A stretch of DNA of 64,000 nt from positions 154,765,548 through 154,829,547 of the forward strand of contig NC_081407.1 of the NCBI RefSeq assembly GCF_030272615.1, given 5' to 3'. Within the stretch, counting starts at the first letter, position 1. Each line of letters starts with the position of its first letter. Origin of the DNA: Cryptomeria japonica (Eukaryota; Streptophyta; Pinopsida; Cupressales; Cupressaceae). The translations under genes and the position numbers were made by a program. The notes under the pieces are model-generated. The model was not told the DNA's origin. It did no database searches and saw only the letters and a program-made list of their open reading frames with translations. Of the stretch, positions 47,685-59,170 are shown piece after piece.

Positions 47685-47689
47685 AAAAG
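47685..47689. repeat. Target-site duplication of Copia A, right copy
   Basis: aaaag, exact match to 33407-33411. Confidence 0.85.
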
Positions 47690-48846
47690 AATGTGCCACT
47701 GCTTGTGCTTTTCTAGTCGTCAATGTAGCTTGCCCAATCAATATCAATGTATGCCTGTAAAGTGAAATATCCTTGCTTTGGATACCATAAGCCATGATTG
47801 AGTGTACCTTGTAGGTAATTGAATATTCTTCTAACTGTACTCTCATGTGACTTTTTAGGTGTAGCTTGAAATCTTGCCTTCATACATATTGCCTGCACTA
47901 TATCATGTCTTGAGGTAGTAAGATTTAACAGACTACCAATCATGGATCTATACAGGGTCTGATCCGCTTTCGGTGACTCATCAACCTTACTCAACTTGAA
48001 TCCATTCACCATGGGGGTACTTATCGGTTTGTTGTCTTCCATCTGAAACTTCTTCAACATATCTCTGACATATTTGGTTTGATAGATAAATATTCCTTTA
48101 TCTTGCTGTGAAATTTGCAAACCAAGAAAATATGATAGCTCTCCTAGCATTGGCATCTCAAACTCTGATTGCATCTGATCAAAAAACTCTTTACACAAGA
48201 CATCCTTGTTGCCTCCAAATATTATATTGTCCACATATACGACAACAATAATCAGGTGATTTCCATCTGCTTTGATGTATAGATTACTATCTGCACTTCC
48301 CTTTCTAAAACCTTGCTCCTTAAGATACTTATCCAACCTTGAATACCATGCTATTGGAGCCTTCTTTAAACCATACAATTCTTTCTTCAATCGGCGCACA
48401 ATAGTTTCATCATCATGCAACAGGAAACGTTCTGGTTGTTTTATGTAGACTTCTTCTTCCAAATTGCCATTCAAGAAAGTATACTTGATGTCCATTTGAT
48501 ATACCTTGTATCGTTTGAAGGTAGAGAATGCTAATAACATTCTAATAGTCTCAAGTCTTGCAACCGGTGCAAATTTTTTTTCAAAATCAATTCCTTCTAC
48601 TTGAGAAAACCCTTTGCACACTAACCTTGCTTGATGCTTGACAATCTTACCTTCTTCATTCATCTTGTTCTGGTAGACCCATTTAGTACCTATGACATTC
48701 TTATCTGTCGGTCTAGGAACTAATTCCCAAGTCTTGTTCTTTTCAATCTGTTGCAACTCTTCTTCCATAACATCCATCCATTTTTCACTTTTGCTGGCCT
48801 CATTGAATGTCTTGGGCTCCATTTCAGTCATGAGGCATAAATTCAC
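47685..48846 (-). pseudogene. Copia B reverse transcriptase and proximal RNase H
   Basis: 377-residue open frame, one of the longest here: MDVMEEELQQIEKNKTWELV, GTKWVYQNKMNEEGKI, ARLVCKGFSQVEGIDFEKKF, QMDIKYTFLNGNLEEEVYI, LYGLKKAPIAWYSRLDKYL, then the active site VYVDNIIFGG, where the second Asp of YVDD is Asn. It continues with LGLQISQQDKGIFI and LTTSRHDIVQAI, ends in RNase H (YIDIDWASYIDD) and is cut by Copia A at 47684/47685. The catalytic change means this RT should be inactive despite the open frame. Confidence 0.92.
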
Positions 48847-50030
48847 TTGTTCATTGTTTCGGGCAAGTCTTCTTCTTGTTTGTACACCGTCACTTTTATT
48901 TCCTATAATTTGCTCTTCCGGGTGATTGTTCTACACATATTTGTTAGGGATCTTGTTGGGTGCTTCTCCTGGTTCATTTTTTGATTAAACTTCATCTTCA
49001 TCACATGAATCATTATACCGGTTTACTTGTGCTTGTTTGCCTTTATGTAGATCTTCATCAACTCTTACATGCACACTTTCAATGACTCTTCTCAGTCTTT
49101 TATTGTAGTATTTTTATGCTTTGTTGTGAGTAGAGTAACCCAAGAAAACACCTTCATCACTCCTAGAATCAAAACCATCTAAACTATCTTCATCTCTCTT
49201 GATGGAGCATTTACTTCCAAACACTTTGAAATATTTAACTAATGGCTTCCGGTCATACCACAGTTCATAAGGTGTCATTCTGCTATTTGTTCTCAACTTA
49301 ACCCAGTTTAGTGTATATACAACAGTATGAATTGCTTCCTTCCAATACATATTTGGTATGTTTGCTTCATTCAACATAGTTCTCGCCATCTCCTTGACAG
49401 TTCAATTTTTCCTTTCTACAACACCATTTTGTTGTGGTGTTCTTGGGGTTGAATAATGTCTTCTGATTCCATGCCTCTCATAGTAGTCTACAAACTCACT
49501 TGATGTAAACTCACCACCCCGGTCAGATCTCAAATACTTTAGCTTGCATCCACTTTCCCTCTCAACCATCTTCCAGAATATTTTGAACCTCTCATATGCT
49601 TATGATTTGTCATGTAGGAAAGTGACCATGTCATTCTTGAGAAATCATCAATGAGCAACATGAAGTATCTCTCACCGGCTAAAGCTTTTGTTCTAGTTGG
49701 ACCACACAGATCTGCATTCATAGTTTCTAAGGACCTTGAAGTATTATGTTCTTTTATCCTGAAGGTTACCTTAGTTTGCTTACCTCTTAAACATTCATCA
49801 CAAAAGGTACTTGTCGATTTGATGATCGGTGGTATATGTCTCACATAGCCTTTCTTGCTCACCTTAACCAGATTATCAAAGTTTATATGGCCTAGTCTTC
49901 TGTGACACAACCAACTCTCATCTACTTGTCCCATCATGCATTGGGACTCAAAGCATTCCTTTAGATTGTACACATTTCCATATGTCCTTTTACCTTCTGC
50001 AATAATCTGTCTGGTACTATCCTTCCTTAT
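48847..50030 (-). pseudogene. Copia B integrase, broken
   Basis: The GAG-pre-integrase zinc region has SWLCHRRLGHINFDNL and TFCDECLRGKQ (49973-49780), then the first Asp region MNADLCGPT and LIDDFSRMTW. After a frameshift near 49.6 kb the second Asp block and PQQNGVVERKN are in other frames (about 49.4-49.55 kb). The 49389-49114 piece reads NMYWKEAIHTVVYTLNWV, TPYELWYDRKPLVKYFKVFG and DEGVFLGYS. Region 49.1-48.85 kb is the variable spacer before the RT. Confidence 0.85.
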
Positions 50031-50804
50031 CTAACGACTAGTAGAGTTAAATGTGAATATGTATCCTTTATCACACATCCGACTCACACTTAGAAAATTA
50101 TGCTTTAGTCCTTCCACATAGTATACATCATGTGCTTTTAATTTGCCATATATGTTCAGAGTACCTTTGCATTTTATCTTGATGGAAGAGTTGTCTCCGA
50201 ACCTCACCGAACCTCCATTCCAATCATCAAACTTGATGATCTTCTTTTTGTCTCTGGTCATGTGATTGGAACAACCACTGCCAACTACCCATAAATTTCT
50301 TCTTTCTACATGCAAGGCAGTCTGGACAATCAGACTTGATTCAGCCTTATTCTTATCCTTTTCAACCCAAACCGGGTTGGCTTCCTTCTTCTTATCAGTT
50401 GCACTTTTCTGCTCTGGTTTTGCTTCCGAACTTTGATCCGGTACTGACTTCTTTTGCTTAGAAGTCCTGAGTTTGCAGTGCTTTGCAATGTGGCCAACAT
50501 TTTGACAATGATAGCATTTCATATTGACATTGAAAGATGAACTTGAAAACCTATTATAGGATACTGGATGACTTCTCCTACATTCATAACTCTTATGACC
50601 AAAACCATTACATTGATAACAAGTGACATTCATCTCTCAGAGTGCAACAAATGAATTTCTACTTTCAAAACTAGTAGGGGGCTTGTGCATCAAACTATAA
50701 TCAACAATTCTATGTCCAAACTTATTACACTGGCAACAGTAACCATGGAATTTTGGTACATACCAATCTTGTTGCTTTGGATCGGCAAACCCTTGTCTCA
50801 CCGG
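50031..50804 (-). pseudogene. Copia B distal nucleocapsid knuckles and protease
   Basis: The 200-residue frame at 50633-50031 carries two CCHC knuckles, CYQCNGFGHKSYEC and CYHCQNVGHIAKHC. Upstream at about 50.70-50.74 kb a third copy reads CCQCNKFGHRIVDY with the last Cys lost. A K/E-rich spacer leads to the protease, which reads WVVGSGCSNHMTRDK: the catalytic Asp of D-S-G is Gly. VRFGDNSSIKI and VYYVEGLKHNFLSV follow as in related elements. Confidence 0.85.
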
Positions 50805-52517
50805 TTATTTTCCTCTCATGCTATTGACTTTAGTGAACCCCTCTTCATCAATCTTGAACTTGCCTTTATGGTTTGCATTCTGGTATAGAGAGTGAGCCTT
50901 TCGGTTCAAGGTTTGAGCATTCCAATTCATAGGATGATTTCTCGTGGCTTCAGCATAGGTTTTTTTCTTGGTAGCTTTGTTGACAGTAAAGGGTTGTTTT
51001 TCCTTACTTTCACTTGAAGAAGTAAACTGTATTTCCTTGTTGGATGTGTCTTTGCTATTTGAACTTTGTCCTTCTTCAAATCCTAAACCTTCGGTATCTT
51101 TTGAGTGCTTTTGATTACTCAACATCTTGTCCAAGGCTTTAGTCTTGTCCTCATACTTACTCCTCATCTTCAACTCATCCTTTCTCTTTTCAAGCTCCTT
51201 TATGAGCCTTACAATTTCTTCTTCCAGTTTCTGATACTCCTTCTCCTTCTTTATCAAATTAGAGGATGTAACTTCACATATCCTCTTGGCCTTTTCCAAC
51301 TGGAGTTTCAAATTAGAAATTGTTTTCCTGGACTCATCCAGAGATTTCTTCAAACGATCTTGTTCTTCAGTGGCAACACACTTAACCTTCTTGAGATCTC
51401 TTCTTGTTCTACTTAACTCCTCAAGAGCACTTATGAGCTCACCTTCTAGGTCCACTTCATATTCAATGTCTTCATCTTCGTTATCTTCATCAAATGGTTC
51501 ATCTAGTGTCATAAAGAGATTGGTTTCTCTTTTATCCTCACAACAATCATTTTCTGAGGAACTTTCTTCATCCAAGGCATCATCTTCAAAAGTATACAGG
51601 CTGCTCTGCTTTCGGTAGCTTCTTCTATCTTGTCGGTAGGCATTCTTCTTTTTATCCTTACCTGAAGGTCTGTTGGTGCTTTGTTTCTCTTCTCCAACAT
51701 TCTCACCACAGGGACATTTTGAAGAAAAGTGTCCTATTTTACCACAGTCAAAACATTTGAGAGGTAATTTTCCCTTGTACTTACCGGATCTTCTTTTAAT
51801 CTTTCTTACAAAGTTTGCTACCATCATGTCTGAGTCTTCACTAGATTCTCCATGAGTAATTTCTTCCTTACCCTTTTTTGATGGAGTTGAAAGCAACCTC
51901 TTTCTTTGAAGTTCCTTCACCGGTTGTTCTCATCTCATAAGCGGTTAGGGACCCAAATAACTCATCCATTGAAAAGGTTTTCAGATCCTTGGCTTCTTCT
52001 ATTGCAAAGACCTTTGTATTGTACTTGGATGTGAGAGATATAAGCACCTTTTTGACAATTACTTCATTAGCTATATCCTCTCCAAGTCCTCTAATAGTGT
52101 TCACCGTTTAATCAATTCTATGAAGATAATCAACAATCTTCTCTTCATATTTCATATTCAAGCCTTCAAGCTGACCTCTTAGTGTTTGCAGTTTAACCTC
52201 CTTGATCTTGACATCTCCTTCAAATAATCTTTTCAACTTATCCCAATTTTCCTTGGCAAATGAGCAGTGCATAATCTTAACAAACTCATTATCAGATAAT
52301 CCACTGAGAATAGCATGCTTGGCCTTGGCATTGTTTTCATACTCCTTAGCATCTAGATTGGTAGGAGTATCATTAGGGACAATATACCCATTGTTCATAG
52401 ACATCCAAACATCAAAACCTAGGGAGGACAGATAGGTTTCCATTCTTCTACTCCAGAAGGCATAGTTGGTACCATCAAACATGGGAGCTTTGGAGGAGGA
52501 GGATTCATTCCTTGACA
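50805..52517 (-). pseudogene. Copia B gag with coiled coil, nearly open
   Basis: Start chosen at 52517, MSRNESSSSKAPMFDGTNY; an in-frame upstream Met at 52566 exists but lies closer to the primer site. Capsid region: MFDGTNYAFWSRRMETYL, HAILSGLSDNEFVKIM, WDKLKRLFEGDVKIKEVKL. One stop lies at about 52108, a frameshift at about 51.9 kb, then a 371-residue frame: CCHC CFDCGKIGHFSSKC near 51.73-51.77 kb, an acidic stretch (DEDNEDEDIEYEVDLEGE), and a long coiled coil of about 110 residues (51.42-51.08 kb). A Lys/Asn-rich tail ends at 50805. The total is far longer than typical Copia gag. Confidence 0.87.
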
Positions 52518-52580
52518 TTTTGTTCTTAAACCAAAATCTACCCAAGATCGAGAAAGCTTTGATCAATAGGGAACCTGAGG

Positions 52581-52592
52581 CTCTGATACCAA
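52581..52592 (-). other. Primer-binding site of Copia B
   Basis: TGGTATCAGAGC on the minus strand, a perfect initiator tRNA-Met site, next to the 5' LTR. Confidence 0.9.
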
Positions 52593-52593
52593 T

Positions 52594-54124
52594 TGTAGAA
52601 CACCAGATATCACTAAGAGGGGGGTGAATCAGTGATTATAAATTATTTCAAATAATGTATGCAACTGGTAGGATAATGAAAGCACTAATAAGCAACCAAC
52701 ACACAAAAGCACATCACATAACACCTGATATATGAGGAAAACCCAATGTCGAAAAAACCTCGGTGAGAAATGCTGATAGAGATCTACTGCTCCAATCCAG
52801 CCTCACAATGAAATAACAGTTTTATAATGTTTAGGGTACCAACCCAAGGAGCACCAACCCCTAGCAATTTATGGGAACCTAACCAAAGGAGCACCAACCC
52901 CTACACCAAGCACCCACTCAGTGAAATACAGTGAGATATAAATCAATACAATGATAAACACTTGTTAATGAGTTTTGTAACCCTTGCAAACAATTTTCTC
53001 TGCCGGTTAAACTTCTTTCTGTCACACTGCTTCTTCTCTACCGATCCTCTATTCTTACTGTTTGAATCCTCTACAACTCAGTTTTTTACTTGTCGGATCT
53101 TCTCAAAAACTCACTCTACTCTCCTCACTCTTTATTATTATCTTACCAGTTTAGACAATGTCGGTTTAACAAATTGTTATACTTTGTAATAGTTTACCGG
53201 TTACCTTAAACCATGTCGGTTAAACCTTCCTTACCGGTTCTTCAACTAACACTCAATCACTTTGATATTTTTCTAACACACTCAGATTGATCAACTCTCA
53301 CCTTGCAAAGATTCACTTTATCCTAAATCTCTCATCCAACATCTCCTATCAACCTACTTAAGTTTTTGATCTGCATATTTATATACATGCTTTCCTGCCA
53401 AAATAAAACTCAAACTTCATGCGCTTAGGGTTTTCTTCACTGACCTCAATCCATATCAAATCAGATCTCATCTTTTTGAATCGACAACCTATAACAGTTC
53501 AGCAAAAAGCCTCTGTCCTCTTTTTATTCTTCCTATAAGCGCTTACTATATTTAGCAAACTGGACTATGTTCACCAGTCTTGATTTTGTCGATCATAATA
53601 AATGATCTGACTGTTTCTTTCTCCAGATCAACAAGACGATCAAATATCTTGCTTCGATCATAATTTCAAAGAATAAAATCTCTGCTCTTCGATCTGTTTT
53701 GAGTCACAATCCTCTACAATCGATCTGTGTTTTTTGCAGTCGACATTTAATACCGACCTAGTAGGTAACTACCTCACTGACGTACCATTCATCTACCACT
53801 ATGTGTTCACCACCTGGAGTCCATGTGACATCTCTGTCAGCATCCAAATCACTTGATTGTGTCGGTTCAAACTCAGTCACCGATCGAACATGCTACTAGT
53901 ATACACTAACCGGTTAACCTTCATATTGTGCACTTCTTTGTTTTGTCGGTTAGAACATGCTATCTCGGACCTTGTTAGAACATGCTATTTTAGACCGTAC
54001 TTACCAGGTTTTCTTGCTTACCGGTTGACATCAACATGCCAATAATCTCCAATGGTGGTAACAACATCTTGCATACCAATTGACATACTTACCGAGTGAC
54101 ATCAATGACAACACAATGTCAACA
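52594..54124 (-). repeat. 5' LTR of Copia B
   Basis: 1531 bp; starts tgtagaacacc and ends gtcaaca. TATATAAATA (minus) at 53376-53385. The G-run stem arms are at 52609-52616 and 52629-52636, here with one mismatch. Confidence 0.92.
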
Positions 54125-54190
54125 GTAGTTGCTGCCATCAAACCTCAAACTGTCTTTCTTAAAAATAATACCTTTGAGATGCCATCCCAT
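54125..54190 (-). pseudogene. Copia C gag, first 22 codons
   Basis: ATG at 54190, reading MGWHLKGIIFKKDSLRFDGS, in the pattern of Copia gag N-termini (FDGTNY). It is cut by Copia B; the next codons are at 30905 on the other side. Confidence 0.75.
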
Positions 54191-54227
54191 ATCTCCTCAA
54201 GTGATTAAGCTTCTACCAGAGGATCTA

Positions 54228-54239
54228 GCTCTGATACCA
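54228..54239 (-). other. Primer-binding site of Copia C
   Basis: TGGTATCAGAGC on the minus strand, two bases after the 5' LTR end. Confidence 0.88.
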
Positions 54240-54241
54240 AT

Positions 54242-55451
54242 TGTTAGCAGCTTTCAAGAGGGAAGACTGAGAAGGGGGGGTGAACTTCATCGGATCTCAT
54301 ATCAAATTGAACTACCAAAACATGAATTGATAAACCACAATAATAACAGATAAGCAAATTAATAGAACAACACACAACACCAATATTTTGACATGGAAAA
54401 CCCGGTTAAGGTAAAAACCAGGTGTGAACCTACCCACAATAAGATGATACTCTGTAGTAGTATGTGAAAATATTACAATGGGGAAAACACGTGCATTCAG
54501 GCACACTGCCTAGAGCTCACCACTCAAAAGATATATGCCTGGAAGGCTACAACCCTTAGGGAAATCTCACTGACTTATAATATGAATTAGACTACAATTC
54601 AGAAGGAATGAATTGCAATAATAGCATCTACAAATGCCTTATGACAGTTCCGGTTAAGCATAATTGTCTGCCCTACAACACCAAAACTCACCACAACACT
54701 TCGTTGAATGATATATCCTTGTTCGCACATTTACCTCTCTCTGATAATGCAAACACAATACCGACACCAAAATTATATAAGTATATCACGTATGTATATA
54801 GACCATCAACCTTGATAGCAAGGTTGACTAAACCCTCAACTCATAATTACAAAAATTACATTACATGATACAAAGATCGACCATCGGACCAATATTATAA
54901 TTTACATTGCATAGCATGGACCTAATTCAAATTCCCAAATGATTACATCCATTGGAAATCCCGCTAAGATCAACCGCAACAGGCTACACCACCAGAAATA
55001 GTGCATAACACACAAATTATCATAAGTTCGAGGAATCACCAAAAAATTGCTCAACTATCAATGCGGATCGCCAAAACTAATAGGACATAACTAGGAAACA
55101 CCATCAAGCACGTTAGAATCATCTAGAACGGTTGTACCAACATCTCGTTTCAAATCTTCATTGGTCAATGTTTCGAAGCTCAAGAACACAACCAATCAGC
55201 AACTGTCACGAAGAAAGATAACTTGCGGAACACCAAATCACGAACCATTTGAAATGAAGATACACAAGATCATACCAAACAATAATCCAAAATATCAGCA
55301 CAAGATCTGATCACACCAGAATACACCAGAGGGAATACCAGATTCTGCAAAACAGTGATCAGTAAAACCAAACTACAAAACCGGACCAAAAACCTTTTCC
55401 AAACTCACTGGAATAACTCACATGAATATGTTGACATCAATGATAACAACA
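54242..55451 (-). repeat. 5' LTR of Copia C
   Basis: Starts tgttagcagc. The first 340 bp match 28453-28793. The far end is set at ...ataacaaca near 55451 by analogy with A and B (both end caaca); an alternative end near 55471 would give a better TSD match (aatcc versus aatct). A TATA-like ATATAATT on the minus strand is near 54765-54775. One arm of the G-run hairpin is deleted in this copy. Confidence 0.7.
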
Positions 55452-58400
55452 TATCCTAGCAGAAACAATGAACAACTAAATCCAATGATCTCCTCAATAA
55501 TCCAACAAATCTATCATTTTTCCTTAAACGACCATTGTCATACCCTTTCCCTTCGCTGCGTGCTTCTACAAGCTCTAATATTCACTGTATATGATGGCTC
55601 TTTAATATGCATACTACCATTGTCACAAAACATCTCGTAGGAGTACATTTTGACAATGATCTATTTTCTTAGCTTAGTACTATATCCTCTCTATCATAGC
55701 TTGGTGTAATACTTTCTGTGCACATAAAAACTTTGAGATTGTTGTGATTGTCAATAATTCATTGTCCTTGGGTACTATATAAAGCTTTAACACTGCACTT
55801 ATCCTGCTCTTTTCTCATTGTGTTTGGGCTATGATAGACTGCTTTATTAGTATTCTTTGTCCATTGAATGCATTCATTGCCCTAGTTGGATAATGATGCA
55901 ACAACACTTGTCTATGCCTATCATTTCCTACTCTAGCTTTATATGAGAATGCCTTTATTTGTTGTTCTCTGCCCCAAGGCTTTGTTGACTGTCAAAGCAT
56001 CTTAAATCAACTTTTCATGGTTATGGGCTTGAACCTTACTTCTTGCACTACTTTCTTTCACTTTAGGCTTTGTCAAAATGTACTTTGAAGTGTATTTTTC
56101 TCTGAGTTTCCCTACACTGTCAAGGTTTTTACCATTATACATAATGATTATTATAGTATCAATCATATAAATGTGTTTGCTACTTCAAACTAGGGTATAT
56201 CAAATTATAGCTAAGCACCCTCTTTTTCTACTTTGTAATGATGTAATCTCACCATTCTTTGTTCAATATAGCACAAAACTTATCTTTCCCTTCCAATTTG
56301 TGTTGAGGATTTAGATTGTCTTCTCTATTTTTTGGCCATGTAATTGATGATTGCATGACTGATCATTTTACTCTTCATACCTTTGTAACTGGGTCTTCCA
56401 TTGTATCTTATGATTCTTGCTACTGTGCATGGATGGTGATTGTAACATGACCTGAGATTACGATCTAAAGCAATTAGTGCTAAATACCCTTTTATTTGTA
56501 GCTTTCTTTCATATTTTGTGGCTCTCAGACTTACACCTTTTTATGTCTTTGTATCCTTATCATGACAGTAACTGTCATGCTTTCCATCTTGCTCATTTAC
56601 TGTCATTACTACTTTAGACTGTAACTAGGCTCTATTAAGAATATGTGGTAATGACAGTGGCTCTAAGGCTGCCTTTGATCATTGTTTTTGTTCACTGCTC
56701 TTTACTGTGTAATGACAATGGATGTAATGAAGACCGTCTTCCACTGTGCTTTGGCAACTTCATGTGTCATGACTGCTATGTTCCTTCTTTGTGATGAAAA
56801 ATGGATCTATAAAGTCTTCTTCTACTTTGAACAATCATATAATTCTTGGGAACTTTCATTTTTCAAAAAAAATTTGCACTTAATCAAATCTTTGGCACTG
56901 TCAATCCTTTGACTACTCTGAGAATGGTGACTATTCTATGATCTCCTTTTGGCAGTGATCTTCCTTATGGCTATCTCTTGAACTGTTGTTGATCACTGTC
57001 ATGCCCTTTCTATGAATGCGTGTTAGGATTTTATTGACTTTAACAAATCATACTTTATAACATGCATCTCTTCTCTTTATGATTTTCATCATGTATGTTG
57101 TCTTAATGCTCAACTTTTCTTTGTTATTTTATGTGAAACTTTTATAATTTATTAAAAGACTAGTCTTCCCTAGTAATTTGCATGGGCTGATATCACTATG
57201 ACTATGTGCTTTTATGGTCTACAAACACCTTAGGTGGTAGTTCCTATAACCTATTAATGATACTTTGTCTTCTTAAGAGCCATGACTCTTATTTGATGCT
57301 CTGTGGTTTGATCAATGACTGCAAACTAACACACTGTCCTTGCTTTGGATTTCAAATGTAACTATGAGATCTTGAAGAGGGTCTGCAAAACTTTAATAGT
57401 GATGCCCACTTCTATATACTAAGACTATCTTTATAGCTTAACATTTAAGTCTTTTGATAGAGGACTTTCTTGATGATCTTCAGGGCATTGCATTATTTTG
57501 TATGAGATTCCTCATCAAATCATTGTGACTGTGACCTTGATACTATGAGACTGCTCTGTCATTATGTTCTCTTATCACCTTACATCTTTGTCAATGCCTC
57601 TTCTATCAGTGGTTGTCATTGTCTCTTCAATTGTTGGGACTGTTCAAGGCATTAACAATCTTCAAGGGTGTCTCTATTTTATATGTGACTAATCATCCTT
57701 TCTAAAACCTTTCAATGATGTGATCTTCATTAGCAATAACTCCTTATGGATATTTCATCAATGTTGCTATCTGTCTTTCTATTCATTGCAAATTCCTATT
57801 GATCATTCTTCTTCCTATTGTTACAAGATTTTAATCCCCTTTTGATGCACTGGTATTGTCTTTTGAGGGTTTTATGCTACCATTGTCTCTATGACTTGCT
57901 TCTATAGGCCAGTGACAACATTGTTAGAGGCCCAAGATAGTCATCAATGGTTGGTATCCCTGGTTTTTTGCACCTCTTATCATGTATTCCATTTTTTTGG
58001 AATACTCCTAGCCTTTGAATGATGCCCCTACCATGATCTTGTGCTTGACAAAAGGTTTCTCTGAGATGGGTACTGAGACTAATTTCTTGGTGTGGATACC
58101 TCCTTTCGGTGAGCTAATTTCATTAGAAGGTGATTGTCCTAAAAGGACTTCTCTCTATCTTTTAGGTGACTGGGTTTTAGACTATTTTTTGTCCTAGCCT
58201 TGAGATATTGCAAGTCTGAGACTTCTTATTACCCTTGGTGTTGATGCCTCTATGTATGATATCCCCATAATCTGCAACACTAGCTTTGAAAATTTTGCCT
58301 CGATGAGGAGCTCCTATTGATGCATCATCATCATTTCTAACTACTCCTTAAGTGCTTGATGAGACTCATTGCTAGTAACTCTTGCCTGTAGGTTTACCCT

Positions 58401-59170
58401 ACCTTAAGTTCTATCACATTTTTTGAATGATTGTTCTTCTCATAAAGAATTCATTCGTTCATAACAAAAACTCTTTAATGATAATCATTTTCTATAAAAA
58501 ACAAGATCCTAACCCTTCATTACGTATGCTAGTTTTAGTTTTCTTCCACGAATGGTAAAGGAAGGGTTTGAAGAGATAAAGTTGACCTATTAAAACGATT
58601 GTACACATGATTGCTGCATGAAATGCTGAAGATAATCTCTTCATTTACAAATGTCTTGTCCTTTTCGATGAAGCCTTTGTATGATAAACTCTAAGATAAC
58701 CCCTTGGTGCTGGTAGAACTGTGATGTAAAGCTCTTCTTTCACACCTAAACCTTTGCACGTTGTTGTTAGCTGCCTATTGTTGAACCCCTTGGGTGGCTA
58801 TATTACTTTGAATGAAACTTTGCATGAAATACTTCTCAGTTCAATCTTAAGTAAAACATAATCTTCACATGAAAGCTCAAGATGAAAAGGAGGACTCAAT
58901 GCAAAGCATAAAGGAAACCCTATTCTGCACGTGACTTTTCAAGACTTTAAACTTTTACTTTCCTTTCAACCATTAGATGAAATTTGCTCTGCCTTTATCT
59001 AACATGGGAAACATGATCCTTTTGAAAAACTTTGGCTAAAATGATGGGAATATTTTAATTAATACTTTGACCCTTTTAATCATTTAAAACCCCCAGTAAC
59101 CTCCCAAATAAGATCGAGAGCTTCATTATAGAATTATTTTTTACTTTAAGGCAAAAATATGTAACAAATT
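55452..59170. other. AT-rich DNA of unknown origin, no gene recognised
   Basis: No conserved protein in any frame; the short frames (e.g. 58015-58197 and 56682-56912) resemble nothing known. Words of the form TGACAGT/TGACAAT or their complements occur repeatedly between about 55.5 and 58 kb. It could be the R/U5 part of a very long Gypsy LTR whose U3 ends at 59607, but no border was found. Confidence 0.4.

Larger units (their letters stand above)
30906..54124 (-). mobile_element. Copia retrotransposon B, second level of the nest
   Basis: Minus-strand Ty1/Copia element inserted into gag of Copia C, and itself interrupted in RNase H by Copia A (33412-47684). LTRs: 30906-32501 and 52594-54124. 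Primer site 52581-52592, PPT 32502-32513. Order: large gag with coiled coil and several zinc knuckles, protease, integrase, RT, RNase H. Without the insert it would be about 9 kb. Gag size and coiled coil recall Sireviruses, but the lineage is not proven. Two catalytic Asp residues (protease and RT) are mutated. Confidence 0.9.
28453..55451 (-). mobile_element. Copia retrotransposon C, outermost of the nest, internally deleted
   Basis: Minus-strand Ty1/Copia element. The right LTR starts at 54242 with the primer site beside it (54228-54239). Its gag begins at 54190 but is split after about 22 codons by Copia B (30906-54124). The remainder of gag, protease and part of integrase is at 30905-28794. 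The end of integrase, RT, RNase H, PPT and the U3 side of the 3' LTR are deleted, so integrase joins the remaining LTR piece (28453 to about 28793). Right LTR end about 55451 is estimated from a plausible ...caaca end; a matching TSD could not be confirmed. Confidence 0.8.

Noticed and set aside
51105-51618. Plus-strand frames of 103 and 110 codons, hydrophobic or Ser-rich
   Set aside because: Antisense shadows of the coiled-coil gag of Copia B.
54228-54239. tRNA gene fragments at the TGGTATCAGAGC sites
   Set aside because: Only the 3' terminal 12 bases complementary to initiator tRNA-Met are present, at the expected place beside LTRs; they are primer-binding sites.
28453-55451. Possible host gene in the long collinear minus-strand coding run
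   Set aside because: All conserved motifs are gag, protease, integrase, RT, RNase H or LINE proteins, and each segment is bounded by LTRs or TSDs.
58015-58197. 60-codon plus frame in the unassigned AT-rich block
   Set aside because: Short, isolated and without a recognisable motif.
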